From: Cornus controversa
Lineage: Eukaryota > Streptophyta > Magnoliopsida > Cornales > Cornaceae
Length of the DNA stretch: 64,000 bases
NCBI GenBank assembly: GCA_026545225.1
Contig: CM048853.1
Location: 47,479,755 to 47,543,754 of the forward strand
Direction of reading: 5' to 3'
Shown here: positions 10,301 through 24,269 of the stretch, piece after piece
Layout: every line of letters begins with the position of its first letter
How positions within the stretch are numbered: position 1 is the first letter of the stretch
The notes under the pieces: model-generated
Seen by the model: the letters and a program-made list of their open reading frames with translations, nothing else
Told to the model about the DNA's origin: nothing
Databases searched by the model: none
Program-made: the position numbers and the translations under genes

Positions 10301-13300
10301 TAGAGAAGGTTCATTTAGCCAAATTGATATCGGTATATCTGAAAGGCAAGTTCTGATATCACTAATCATATAACCAGAGCTTAGTTCAATTAAATTTACT
10401 TACATTTTGCTCCCCTGATCCCAAAACAGAACACCGAAAAGCAAAGATGCAATAAGCGTATGCATGGAGCGCATCAAGTTGTATGAAGGACTTCTCCAAT
10501 AAGACAAATGCTGTTTCCATAGGCAGGACTTGAACTGTCCCCAACCATTTTGTGGAAAGCGGGTTGGAAAATTCAACTCCTTTGAACCAGGGTGTGGATC
10601 ACTCAACCTCTTTACAAGCTCTTTATTTTCCCTATATCAGCATAACAGAAAAAGAGTCATGTACATGCCAAATGTTAAGATGGTTTTATTAGATATATAG
10701 CACAAATGACAAATTTATGGAAAACAGTTGCCTTTCGCACTTTGGTCCTGTCCAGTTTTTAAATGCACTGTAAATGCAAACAATATCGAGCAGCAGTGAA
10801 CCTTATACTAGTGTCATTTTTTATACTAGCAACTAAAGATTAAGGCAACTAGCCAATATGAACTCATCTAGATAAACATCAAGTAACTGATTGAAAAATT
10901 CTATTTAAAGAAGCAATGTTAAACCTCAAGTATGAACTAAGAGTAGATCATCAATAAAAAAATTTGGTTGATGACTTCAAATTTATCAAGTATGAACAGC
11001 TGCAATCTACAAAGATTCCATACACAACCTATTTGGAATGATTTCATCACATCTAACTGCAATCCAATCTCTCTTTGAAATGATCTATATTACAGCTAAC
11101 CGCATTCCAGTGTTTGCCACAATGATAGTGAGTGAATAGATGGTGACACAACTGCTTGAGATAAGAAAGAAATAAAAAATATAAAATAAGAAAAAGAAGA
11201 CTATAATATAACCACAACTCAGTAACCAAAAACAATAACTTTCTGTGATAGCAATATGGTCATTCTAAAACCGTGGTTTGCCTAGTGCAATAAATGGTAG
11301 TTATTTCTTTCCAAATGCCCCTAATACAAGTGTATCCCATTTCATAAAAAATAGGGGGTTTCCTTAAGGCATTAAACTGAACATTTTATGACTTCTCTAC
11401 CAGGCGAGCAGCCTGTTTTAATATATTGACAAATGTGACTGTGCTGGAAGACGTTGGCAAACATTATAGTGATCAGAACAAGTTGGAAGACATACTGGAC
11501 CCTTCCCACGGTCTTCTAGAAGAATGTGTCTGTGAGTCTGCAGATGGTTAACGTCTTCATATGATACTTATTTGACAAGGTAGACTCCTCTAAATTACAT
11601 TCAAATCTAGCAAGTTTGTAACAGATTGTAACTTCACATAGACCAGCACTCAAAGAAGTGATTGGAAGTTAACTCACTCATATAAAGCAGAATTATTGTA
11701 TATCTGGGCAAAATCTACACCAAGTTCAGCTTCTGCAGATGCAGAAGTGACCTCTAACATCCATGTTGCTGGATTGTAATTATTTCTGATCTTCGGCACG
11801 CCTGAGATACACTGTTACAGAGGCATGGTTAAATAGAAATATAAGTAACAATACTTTATTTTCTAGAAAATTAGACGCAAGAAGCATATTCTAAATGATA
11901 AGGGAAAACAAAATTAAATAAAAAGCTAACTGGTGTGCAGACTGCACGGCAAACTGACCTCGAAATATTCAATGATGTTACTTGAATCCCGACCCAACGG
12001 TCCAGAATAGATCATGCATCCACCAGATTTCAACAGAATTAACTACAATGAACGTAAAAGGAGGTATTGGACAATAGCTCTTTAAATTTCAATCACAAAT
12101 ATGAAATTGCATCACGTGGAGTTTTTAAACTGCATTTTCTAGTGGCAAGGCACATTCAACAACATCTAACTGTAGGAATCTTATCGCTTTGTTGTAGACG
12201 AACTTAGTTCAACTACTGCCCTTGGAACATTCCAATATGAAGCAGTTAGCATTTATAAGAACTTAAATCGTCATGTATAGAAAAGCAATAGCTTCAATAC
12301 ACACATGAAGGAGTAGCAAAACACTACTTGCTGATCATGTCCCTTTAAATGGATAGCTGGGACATAGCCCCAGATAAACAATCTACCTGAAAACATTTCC
12401 AACACTTGGAATCAGGACATCTAATGTGCCTTGTTGCTTGGTTCATTCATGTAGGGCTTTGAATGTGGCAACAGGAAAAGTAATTTCCTGAACCAAGCAT
12501 ACGCCTTTGAGCTTAGGGAGTCCTACTAGTGGCAATGAAAAAGCTTTTCAGTTCAAGTAACTAACTAAAATTCAGTACAAAATTAGCTTTTAGGTTCCAA
12601 ATTCTCCCTTCCTATAGTTGATCAGTAGTTTTCCTACCTCGTCAAATGCTTCAAATATGTCAATACTTGGTTGGTGAATGGTGCAGACAATTGTTCTTCC
12701 TGTGTCAACCACATTCTTCACAGCCCGCATGACAATTGCAGCTGCTCTTGCATCTAATCCAGATGTAGGTTCATCCATGAAAACAATAGAGGGGTTAGCA
12801 ACAAGCTCCACAGCTATTGTGAGCCTCTTACGTTGCTCAGTTGATAGACCACTAACACCGGGCATGCCAACCAAGGCATCTTTGATTTCATCAAGCTCAA
12901 TTGTCTCGAGGACTTCTTTTGCAAATTCCTATGAAGACATGCCAAAGCAATTTTATTTAAATGATAGATACGAAATGGGAGCAAAACCAAAGAGCATTTT
13001 CAACTTCTACAGATATATGTCTTACATATTTAGTTTTTGAATCAATCTGAGGATGCAAACGTAGCCAAGCAGAATATATAACCGATTCTTCTACAGTAAG
13101 CTGGGGAGAATGTATGTCAGTTTGCTCACAGTAACCCGAAATCCTAGCAAATGTCTCTTGAACTCTAGGATACCCTCCAATTTTAATTTCTCCTTCAACA
13201 GTGCCAGTAGTTTTTCTTCCAGAAAGAACATCCAGGAGAGTTGTTTTCCCAGCACCACTGACACCCATTAATGCTGTAAGAATACCTGGCCTGAATGCAC

Positions 13301-16300
13301 CCGTAATATCACAAAGAAGTTGGATCTTTTTCTCAGTGACACCCAGTTCTCGCATTTGCTGAAACCAAAAAATGATATAACTACCCGATGTAATTTGAAT
13401 AATGGTTCTTGATATACTACAGCCACTTAAGATTTATATGGTATTGATTTCTGTGATTACCGGAGGGGTGTCAACATGGTATTTCACGTCTTGAAACACT
13501 ACAGTTAGGGGTTCAAAAGGTAAAACCATTCTGCCTGCAAAATGAGATATGACATCCTCAGTTAATTGCAGCAAAAAATTATTTATAACAAATAAACAGG
13601 TGAAATAAAGCAAGAGCATTTAGGAAGCAGTGGTCTGAAGAATTATAAGAACAGGAAAGAAGAGAAAATTATTCCCAACCTTTATAAGGTTCTGCAGTAG
13701 TCTTAGGATGAGAACTGATGGAGTTTTCTTCCACATGGTCACTATTAAAGGAATCTTCACTTCCATGTAATTGAGACAGCTTTTCATTTGAGATAATAGT
13801 GCGAGAACAAGGAGCTGGATGCATTTTGAAATGTAAATAAACTTCTGCCAATTTTCAAGTTGAATTTTACTTTACAAATATGAACTTACGCTTTAAGAAA
13901 CTTAAGGCCAAGGTAAACCCAATGTTGAAAATTATTGTAAACCCAAATAAGGCACCAAGTGATATCCAAAAATAGTATCCATTGAAGTTTAGCCCACGGC
14001 TTTCAAGTGTTTCTTGTCCAATTGTTGTGTTTGTAGGCAACATCTGCATGAAAGAATGAAGACAAGTGTAACAGAGCAATGTATGACCATATCTTACTTC
14101 AGATGATTCAACAAACTATGAAATCATAATTGGCAAAACCATAATCGGATGTTAAAAAAAAATTGGGCGTCATAGATCCGGAATTTCTTCTGCATACTCA
14201 TATATCTACTTTTGAAAACTCAACAGATTATCAGAATCTAATTAATCATCATGATGATTATGATATTATTCATGGAAAAGCTTGAATGGGTTGTCAGTAC
14301 ATACAAAGAATGTGACTAATCCAGAGAAAGTAGGGAAAGCAGGAATTTTGGCGACAAGAAGCAACAATTTTTTTTGTCCTTTTTGTCCTTTTGTTGTTGG
14401 TTTTTTTTCCTTCTTGTTTAGGCTTGCCAATTTTTGGAAATGGTGTTTTCTAGATGATTTAGTGTTTTGTCTGAGAGGTATGCCTCTTGGTTTTTTGTAT
14501 GTTGCTGTTCTTTGTGTAAACAAAATCTTGCTTAGGGAAAATATATATATATATCATTTTGATGTACTACCCAGACGAAGACGTTTTAACCAAAAATTAG
14601 AAAATCTCAGTGTCTGGGAGAAAAGATAAAGTATAGATCGATTAAGTGCAAAGATAATCATTGAGAAATTGGTGAAATCTACGTTCATGATTAATAATGT
14701 AAGGATTAGAGCAGTGGGAAAGGAAGTGAAATAAGTTCATGAGAACATGTAATTAGATGCACAATCTAACAAGACATGTTTTTCTTGATCGGTGAAATAA
14801 GGAATTGGATTCATGTTGCCTGTCCAATTAGTTAAAGAAATTTTGTTTCACTTATCAATATTGTTGGTGACTTTGTGATGGTCAGAAATATAAAATTAAA
14901 GAGACAAATCATTGAAAAGGGTGGTATGTTTGACCTAGGTAGTTGTCTTTCAACATGTATTTTATCAGACCGGTCAGTGGCCCACCTTTTAGACACTCAC
15001 CTTTTGCCATCGTGGAGCAAGAAATTCATTTACAGCAAGGCCTATCTCACCATATGTTATTGGGGAAACCCAGAAACCCCACTTCAACCATACTGGCATA
15101 GAGGCTGCAACCAAAAACACAGCTTCGGTTCAATCTTTAGGTCATTGAATCAAATTGGAAGGAGTGATTGAAAACTTACGTTTTGGAATAATGAAGCCAC
15201 CAAATAGTAAGACAAATAATATCGACAAACTACCAGCTGTTGTAGAAGCAACCATAGTCTGGCAGACTGATGCCAAGAAACGGAACATGGATAATGATGC
15301 TAAGTGCATAGCAAAAAATAGAATGAACTGGCAGAAAAACCTAGAAGCACAGACCATTAGTCAGAAGTTAATCCAACATTTCCAGTTAGTTCAAAGATGT
15401 GTGTGCCTCAATTTAAGAGTACAAGTGAAGCCTGCTGTTGATGGGATAACTTGTCCATGAAATATTGAATGGACTGTGAAAACACAGGTGGAGACAATGG
15501 ATAATTGTTTCACCATCAGCAAGATATTTAACGAAAAAACAAAATCAACTATCTGAGGAACGATAAAGTTAAAGCCTTGTCATGTGACACTCACCTGCCA
15601 GCTTCAGGACTGTATCCAATGACATAATAAGTTAGAGATGTCCAAACTAGAGATTCCAACAACGAAAGAGGAACCTTGAGAATGGCGGCTGGAATTGCAT
15701 AGGCCCAAGCTGGGTAGAAGTACAACTCTTTTTGTTTGTGGAATACTGCAAGTCTTGCAACAGTCATTGCCAACTCTGGGAATCCATCAACGAGAAGAAT
15801 GATGAGAGCATAGAACATAGCACCCATATAATAGTTTGCATGAGCAACATCAATATCCATCCGAGTACGCAAAAATACAGTCATAGTGATAGATGCGATT
15901 ATCACAAGCTGCAAAGAAGAAATTCTTCTAATATCAAAACGTTTAAACACATAATTCACATAAGATCAACAGTTTAAGATTAATAGAGCATGAATGAATA
16001 AAGCATGTATTTTTGCAGTGTAGTGGTGGGGGTTTGGAAGTAGTAGTGAAGAAAGAACAAGAAAGTACTGATCAGCACCTGAACTGATTTGAATACATAA
16101 ACAAAAGAATTCCTCCTCATGAGAAGAAATTCCCTTGACATACACGCTCTAAAGAGTGCCCATTTAGAAAGAGAATACACGCTAAAGGAAATTGCATCCT
16201 TATGGCTTTCGGACTTCATGAATGGCTTGGAGAGCTCCTCATCTAGCTTCTTCCCAAAAGGAGATTCCTTGAATTTCCTAGAGAACATATCGACAGAAAT

Positions 16301-19300
16301 ATAACTGTGAGTTTGTTCAGTCCGGTGCCAATACTGTGCTTGATCTTTCCTTGATATAACCTGCCAGGATATTAATATGTTAAGTTTTACCATCTTGAAG
16401 ATATAAGAGCACAGAACGGAAACTAAAATGAGCCACGATGAACTTACTTCCTGGAGAAAGTCAGCTACCCCTTTCCTTTCAGGACACCTAAACCCGCAAT
16501 CATCAAAAAATTCTAAAACATGACTACGATATCCATGATACACAATCTTTCCTTCTGCCATCAATATAATGTCATCAAATAGTTCAAAGGTTTCTGGTGC
16601 TGGCTGAAGAAGTGACACAAGTATAGTAGCATCTGTGATATGTGCCAGCTGTTGGAGGCAGGCAACAATCTGATATGTGGTGGAACTGTCTAAGCCATTT
16701 GATATTTCATCCATAAACAAAGCTTTTGTGGGACCTACAATCATCTCCCCTGAAAAAAACCAATAAAACTAATTCTTCAAGAATATATAAATAATTAAAT
16801 GCGATATGTATATATATATATCTTAATATTCAGTTCAATTTCTTGGATCAAAAGACTGGCAGATATTGGAGATTAATTTCCACTATACCAGTGACAAGTA
16901 TGCTGTAGTGGGTGAGTAGTGTCATAAGAAAATCTCACAAACTTATGCATTAAGACTACCTGTAGTTAATCGTTTCTTCTGACCACCAGAGATACCTCTT
17001 CTCATAGCATCTCCCACCAGTGTGTCAGCACACATATCAAGTCCAAGAATCTGAGAAATCATGGCAACAATGGGAAAATCATCAACAAGCTATCATTTGT
17101 CCATGTATGACATACAAAGAAGAACCTCAGTATCAGTTCTGCTGAAAGAGAGTTACTTTTAAAATGTAGTCTGTCTGAAGGGTTCTCTTTAGTCCTTCAA
17201 CAGTAATTGCCTGTTAAAACAAAGGATAGTTATAAAATCAAAATACATATGCTCACCAACTGCATACCAGGAATGTTACAAATAACTTTACTGGTGCGAC
17301 ACAGTGATTTACATCAACTAGCATTCCAAAATGCACTTGTTTTGAATTAAAGTGATTTCAAGTACTCAAAGCCACAAATGTGGCATATGTCTTGAGGATT
17401 GGATTTATCTGAACAATTAAATTTCCACCAAAAATCTAAAGGAAGCCCATTACCGTGCTGGCATCTCACAATTTGCAATGTCACTATTAATGCAAGGCAA
17501 ATTATGCTTAGATACACCAAAAAATCTTAACCAATTTCAAATCTTTCATGGGTTTCAAATCTTTCAGAATTATGCTTTGATTCATATCATAAAATTTTGG
17601 CATGCACCAATTGAACAAGTTCCCATCAACAGAATCATGTAGATTTATGAAGCGTGCACAAGGAGCAAATATAATGTCAATGTGTCATTACAATGACATC
17701 CACATCACTACTTTCACAATCTCAAGCTTCTTTTCTCATTCAATCTGTAATTAACTCCTAATTAGAATATTTTGGAGAACATATTTACGCTATATCTGTT
17801 GCTCCTGTTCTGTTTGTGCTGATAGAATAATCAAGAAATGGTTCTCTTGTAGATGATTTGGCTTGCAATTCTTTTTTTTCGGTTGAGTACCTTGCAAGTT
17901 TTCATCAAACCCTTTTTTCTGAATTAGTCCAATATTCCATCATTTTAGTTGGAAATTATAATTAAAGAAACTTGAGTAGAAGTTGATTTCAAGCTTCTTG
18001 TAAGAAGATAACAAAAAAAACATGTCATTCAAAACAGTCTTTTCCCATACATAGCCAAACCCGTGGTCATCACTATGCCACAAATACAAATGAAAATATT
18101 CTAATCATGATTTCCAACAAACAACAAATATTCCAGACTATGGATGCTTCTATCCCTCTTGAAACATAAAGACTCGTGAAACATAAAGACAACTTCACAA
18201 ACATTGAAAGGCAAAAGATCAGAGATTCTAAAAGTACCTTCATATAAGTATCTATGTCTGGATCTGGAACAATTCCAGCCTGCTTCTCCTTTCTGCTGAC
18301 CTCAATCATAATCTCTTTGCAGGCAGAAAACAAGTTAGTTTATTACCAATACTAGCATACCTTAATAAGGTGTGCACAACTACAACGATCTTAGTTTTGT
18401 GCTTATCAAACAAAACATACCTGCTCGGCTTCCAACACCCTGGCATCGGGCTGAAAAATCAAGTGTTTCTCTAACAGTCATCTCAGGGATGTGTAGGTCA
18501 TACTGGCTTATATAAGCAGACGATTTCTGGGGCACAAACTCTTCCAGTTTGTATCCGTTGTAAGAAACTTCCCCGGTAACCTGTTAGAAAGCACAGACAA
18601 AAACCATGTTAAAGAGTAGGGAGTACATAACCAAGTACCTTTCAATGACTGATCTAAAGAAAAATTGAGATTCCATTTAAATTATGCATAAAGTTTAATT
18701 ACACAAAAGAATGTATTATACACGCATTGCGAGAGCTGTAGTAAAGTATTAGATCGTATTAGGTTGGTTATCTTTTCTACCTTAAATACTTCCAGAAGGT
18801 AACTAGTGGGCATTTATTGTCACTTCCAAGAATTGGTAACTGCTTGTGAGTATACATACAGGAAGCAACAAAATCCAATTTTTACAAGAAAAGTACCTTT
18901 CAATCAAAAAACATAAATATATATATTAATATATATATATATATAGAAGAGGCAACTTATCTAGCACTGGAATCAAGAATAAATTACTCATTTTTAGCAC
19001 AATTTGCATGCCAGATGCTTGGGAGCATATGCAAGACAGAGACAGCTGAATCCAATTTCTTTTACAGGAAAAAAGTAGTAACTAGAACATAGAAAAATGA
19101 AAGTTTTAAAGGTCTAAACAATACCCTTTTAGCTTATTTTGTGTTTTCAATTGTGCAGATTTGCTCTATAACTTATTTTGTACTATCAATATCTGATTCA
19201 GAGTAATGTCTGTATTAGATGATTAGATCTTTCACAAAGTTATAAGAAGATGAAGCATAAAAAACTGAAGAAACCTTGAGAGATTTGTCTAGATTTCCCG

Positions 19301-21958
19301 AAAGTGCTTTCAGTAAAGATGTCTTCCCACAACCTGGAGGACCAAGCAGTAAAGTCATCCTGCAAAATAAAATAATGTGGAAATAAACTAATAAAATACC
19401 AGAACTATGCCAAGAAAAACTTGATGAAATGGATTCCATGTTTCTTGCTTATAGAAGTTCAAGAAAAATAATCTTTCCACCGGAAACGAAACAAATAAAT
19501 AGGAAACCATTTCAAGGCAAACGTCTACTTGTACACAAAAGTGAACTGAAATGGTAGTTCTATAGCATAACGAACTTTGATTGAGAATTTTAGATGAGTA
19601 AAACTCCTCAAATATGCAATTTTGATGGATGAACTGAACCATACTGAAGTATAAAATATATTGAGCTAAATTATTAAAATGTCCAACAGGAACTAAAATC
19701 ATTCAACTGAATATAATTTCTCATTTAGAGAAGTGGAAGGATGAACTGAAGAACGGAGTGTTAGCATAGTCCCACATCGCCTGGGTACCTTTGGAATGTG
19801 CAGTGTATATACACATGGGCACCCTCTCCTTATAGCCGGTTTTCAAGGATGAGTTCTACCCATGAGTTTATCACAAAGGACTTTCCCATTTAAAGATAAA
19901 AATAGGTATTGCCACAGAAAGCATAAATAGTTCAAGTCATCAGGATAAATGGGTTAAAATTGGTCCAATCACCTAAAAAGCTCTGAATTTCCTTTAGAAA
20001 ATGATTATCCAATTTAAAGGGAATACCTTACTAACCATCAGGCCAGTCATGTTTTATGGCACAAGATTGCGGTCAGTCAAGAAACAGTTTCTTTCTTAAC
20101 AGGCATCACTAAAATAAGGATGCTCAATAAATGCATCCATTAGAAGTTGGAGACAATTCTAAGTAACAACACAGTGGGAAAAGCTTGCTGCAAGGACTGG
20201 TGATATGCCACAGCAACCAATTAGCGAACATTCACTGGTATATGGAGTACTTTGAAGCAAGTTAAAAATGATAATAATAATAAAACAGGAAAAAAGAAAA
20301 AAATCATAAGTTCAGGCTGTAAGAAGGGACATGATGGCCTACAATTAGGAAAAAAAAAAAAAGGTACCTTACATTATGCAAAGTGGCAATCTCACGCAGT
20401 TGAAATAACATTTACATTTAATCGAGTTAATTAAGCAAAGCCTTGATTACCCACCTTCCAGGCTTTATGATGCCACTGACATCATTGATGATGCTTATCT
20501 TCGCCTCTTGTGACTTTAGACCATGCAGCTTGGCAAAGTCCTGTTAAACAAAATGTACCAATCATTAGAAATTTATAAACATAGAAACCACCCAATATTG
20601 GCTCAAAGTACCACCCCCTTTCTCAAATGGCAATATATGTTAGATCATGCAAACATACACGAAATCCACAAGCCACCTGGGGGCTTTACCGGGACTAACT
20701 AATAAAAGGGCTAGAGCTGGAAATGATCTTAGAAACCAGTCGCGAAACTGTAAAAGATCTCAATATCGTATCCGTAATGGGTTGCTTAGGTTTGAGTTGG
20801 TCTAAAAATTTGTATCGATAAAATCTGATTCATTTATTATCAAACTGCCAAGACATTTGAAGTTGTGAACATTTCGGAAATAACAAAAAGAATTTTAACA
20901 GTCAAAATAAATTTATAAACAGGAACTAGGTCTGATTTTGGTTGGCACGTAGTGTAGTTGGGTCAGCCTGGACCCTAATAGTACAAATTAAAACCCTAAC
21001 CTGAACTCAAATGCTCTGGCAGGTAATAAATGTCCCATCCCAGAGCACACATACATACAATTATTGATTAAGCTCTAAAGTTACTTCAAGAAAATGAAGA
21101 TACTTACAAAAAGCATTCCTTTGAGAGAATTCCATAAGGTTGGAAGGGGCTTGCCATGAACTACCTCACACTCTGCTTCCACATGCAGATTTTTATATCT
21201 CACCTCCACAGTGGGCAATTTTACTCCAACTCTACAAGAAAAAGTTAAATTTTATTCCTTTAACCCATTTATACATCATTGAATAGTGAAATTGATGGTA
21301 GATTATGTGTGTAGAGAAAATTAGAGATGAAGGAACCATCAGCACATACGAGTAGTAAAAAAAATAAGTAACAATTAACAGTGTGCTTATACTATAACAA
21401 GTGAAAATTCAAGACCATAAACTTCATTGCCTGACACAGAGAAATTGAAGCATCAATGCCACTAAATGTTATCCAGGTATATATGCACTTCAAGATTCTT
21501 ATATAAGTTCACATAAACATAATATATATATATATAAAGTCAAATCTCTGTATTGAGTATTAAAATGAAGAGAACACTTACCTGTCTATTCTTTTTCTGA
21601 GTTTGCGCAACAAGTGAAGATTGTCATTCTCAATGTGTTTGATAAGCTTTTCAATGAACACATGGCGTTCAATAGCACCAAGCTTGGTGACATCGATAAC
21701 CCTTTTTCCTTGAACCCCATTTTCATCACATTCATGATCAAACAGAGACGCTCTCAACCGTTTAATAGTGGGTAATCTATCAATCTCAGCCCACAGTAAT
21801 GCGGATTCATCATCAACCTCATCACCCTTTACAGAGCTCAGAGCAGGACTGCTAAAACTAGAGGTTTGACGCCGAAATGGTGATCTGAGACTTTTTCCTA
21901 TCTCTGTCAGTTCAATTCTCAGTGACTCTATCTCATCACTACCCACCAAGTGAGCCAT
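7357..21958 (-). CDS. ABCG37: full-size PDR-type ABC transporter, ABCG37/PDR9-like
   Basis: The gene has 24 coding exons: 21958-21582, 21231-21108, 20540-20455, 19359-19275, 18580-18421, 18314-18238, 17210-17157, 17050-16960, 16749-16448, 16360-16079, 15908-15595, 15340-15180, 15104-15001, 14043-13890, 13814-13680, 13534-13461, 13358-13026, 12928-12638, 12042-11959, 11811-11678, 10631-10404, 9710-9539, 9042-8788, 7623-7357. All junctions are GT-AG and in frame, giving 1447 aa. The order is NBD-TMD-NBD-TMD. NBD1 has Walker A GPPGCGKT at 202-209, SGGQ at 342-345 and Walker B LFMDE ending at 366. NBD2 has GVSGAGKT at 892-899, LSTEQ at 999-1003 and [10 protein letters not shown] from 1021. The start [13 protein letters not shown] and the end [13 protein letters not shown] match the ABCG33/37 subgroup as I recall it. 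Arabidopsis ABCG37 (about 1450 aa) is a plasma-membrane exporter of indole-3-butyric acid, auxinic compounds and root coumarins; the same substrates here are inference. No frameshift or lost motif was seen. Confidence 0.93.
19753..19875. repeat. LTR/TRIM-like fragment in ABCG intron
   Basis: On the minus strand this stretch reads AGAACTCATCCTTGAAAACC, then a GGAGAGGGTGCCCA block and ACCCAGGCGATGTGGGACTA. Similar GATGTGGGA-bearing sequences recur in dicot genomes as short LTR-derived repeats, and CCCAGGCGATGTGGGA is shared with the TRIM at 48782-49195. It lies in the intron between coding exons 3 and 4 and does not disturb the splice sites. Confidence 0.5.
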
Positions 21959-22018
21959 ATTGAATAACTCAACAGCGTTCCAAACTGAAACAATGGAAAT
22001 TGAGAGAGAGAAACAACA

Positions 22019-22054
22019 TATATCTATCTATCTATCTATATATATATATATATA
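22019..22054. repeat. TCTA/TA microsatellite in the ABCG 5' leader
   Basis: About four TCTA units followed by roughly eight TA units lie about 60-95 bp upstream of the start codon. By the TATA position they are inside the transcribed leader. The second promoter copy at 4890-5600 lacks this microsatellite. Confidence 0.8.
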
Positions 22055-22099
22055 CATGCACACACATTGATATACAGTCTTCTTCTTGGTTTTAGATTA

Positions 22100-22945
22100 T
22101 TAAAGTTTTTTTCTTTGTTTAATGATGCAATTGAAAGAGCGTAGAATGTCTCAAACTTTCAGTTAGCTTATATATTTGGAGCCTCTTCTCCCAAGGAGAA
22201 AAAATAATAAATAAATCAAAATGCTTCAGCATCTGACAAATGGACCCTTAAAGGAGGGGGTTTTGACCAGTTAATGGAATTGCATCATTGTCTTCTTTTT
22301 GCCGAATGAAGCTGAAAATGTTTTAATAGACAGGGTTTTAGAATAATGATTTATTCTCCAATTAAAAGGATTTGGAATGTTTATGTGCGATTACTGCTTC
22401 ACGTGCTGATGTCTTGCGATGAAATTCACAGTTCATTTACATTATTTTATTTTCAGAGTTCAAATTTTAAACTTGAAAGATTTATCGTTCCTCTAGATAT
22501 TTGAGTTGATGAATTATTTTTTTTCAAACAAATAATTTTATATTTTACAAACTATTATAAAAGAGTAACTACGTGCACTTGGAAAGAGCCTTGACTCACT
22601 ATTTCACTCACATAAAAAATTACTAGAATCAACGGATCATTATTTATATATATAAAGCTTTTTTTTCTTTTTTAGTAAAATCTTAAATGGTCCAAAGGGT
22701 TTGAATTTGGTAGGAGTTGCTTTGTAGTTTGTATAAATGATGTCAAAATGTTTTTTTTCCACGAAATCATCATTTTAATACACCAAATAAAATAGGTAAT
22801 GCTATATTAAAAAAATAGATCGATGGCTTATAGGAGATTCAGGTCTTCCTTGGAGCTGAGAGAGAAGATGTAGAGTTGAGGGACTTAAAGGTAGTCGGGG
22901 AGAAATCATGAGAGATGAGAGAAGAATTGAGAAAAAAAGAAGATA
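22100..22945 (-). promoter_or_regulatory. ABCG promoter region with TATA box at 22168-22175
   Basis: Read on the minus strand, GGCTCCAAATATATAAGC gives a good TATA box about 210 bp upstream of the ATG, which predicts a start near 22140 and a leader of about 180 nt. Support comes from duplication: the TATA block, a block with TTTGACC and TTGCATC near 22260-22290, and a distal block at 22780-22945 (AAAATAGATCGATGGCTTA) are all retained in the orphan copy at 4890-5600. Retention of the distal block indicates that the duplication reached at least 0.9 kb upstream. Confidence 0.65.
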
Positions 22946-23029
22946 AATAAATAAATATATACTCTCTCCGTCACAGTTTTTGAAACCCATATATTATGGG
23001 AGTATATAATTGAGGAGGGTACTTTTTTT

Positions 23030-23721
23030 GGATATCCGCATCCGCCTATATTGTACTTACTTCAAGGCGTCCGCATGGAGCTGATGGCATATACATGTTG
23101 TATAATATATATAATAATGTAATCATGGAACTGTTTACTAAAGGCAAGATGCCATATATATACTGATATACACACATATGTGTATATATATATACAGAAA
23201 TGATCTCCTATTAAGCAAGAAATTCTTTCACACCATGTACGGTAACCATTGAATATGATTGCAATTATTTTTTAAAGTTACATTTTTTACACTTAAATCA
23301 TATTCAACGGTTACTATACTTGATGTGCAGAAAATTTCTTGTTTATCCGTGAGCAAGAAATCATTATTTATATATATATATATACACACACGCTAAAGGA
23401 TGCTTTGATTATTTGCACAAGTCTATAATATATGTATATATTTCATTTACTTGGATAAAGATTTGATGATGCCTGGTATATAGATTAAGGCATCCGCCAG
23501 AGTAGGTACAAGTATGGCATCCACCCATATATACATATATGGCAGGTTGGGATCTGCCCATACACACACTAACACACACACACGTACATGGCATTTGCCA
23601 CATTACTCAAGTAACTATCAAATGGCATCTAGCGAATGCCATCTTATGATTTGAACGCATCTGCCTAGGCGGATGGCCTTAATTAAACCACATATATACA
23701 TAATTTATGTGTTGTATTTAC

Positions 23722-23758
<37 letters not shown>

Positions 23759-24260
23759 CACTATTTACTCAAGACAGGATGTTATATGTATTTAGAGTAA
23801 AGTTATCACTAAATTAAAAAAGTGAATTACTTTTAATTTTATATAGTGCAAGTGGGATCGATACTTTTACAATTTAACGAATGAACACTTAACTTTTTAC
23901 TCTATAAATCATTATGCATCTATTTATTATAATATAATAATACTTAGTTAAATCACTATGGCTTACTTAAAGTTAGAAAGTCATCCGTGGGGCGGATGTC
24001 ATATATATGTTTTAGGCATCCCCTTGTTAAATTTAGTTGTTTAAGGCATTCGCCTGCGAGGCGGATGTCATCCTTTTATTTTTCTTCAAAGGCATGCCAT
24101 CATTGTTCAAGCTATTCGAATATAAGGCACACACCATTCTAAAGATGTTACACTATAGGCAGATGGCCAAAAAATTTTACTTGCCTAAGCAGATCTCCAA
24201 GTCATTTTACTTGGGTGTATTTTGTCCAGACATATGGGTCAAGGCCATATGAACTTCTAA
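23030..24260. repeat. cluster of diverged GGCATCCGCC-type repeats
   Basis: Short motifs of the type GGCATCCGCC, GGCGGATG and GATGGCAT recur in both orientations about every 40-120 bp (near 23036, 23069, 23146, 23489, 23513, 23622, 23658, 23990, 24020, 24046, 24160), separated by AT-rich spacers with (TA)n runs. Many occurrences are small palindromes. No terminal repeats or ORF define an element. This could be a decayed minisatellite or a transposon interior. Confidence 0.5.
23725..23758. repeat. (TA)n microsatellite
   Basis: About 17 consecutive TA units within the GGCATCCGCC-type repeat cluster. Confidence 0.95.
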
Positions 24261-24269
24261 AGTACTCAG

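Noticed and set aside
12678..13040. 120-codon plus-strand ORF
   Set aside because: Antisense shadow of the second nucleotide-binding domain exons of the ABC transporter.
14266..14629. Overlapping ORFs in an ABCG intron
   Set aside because: Composition is AT/low-complexity driven, both strands are open, and there is no recognised motif and no splice partner.
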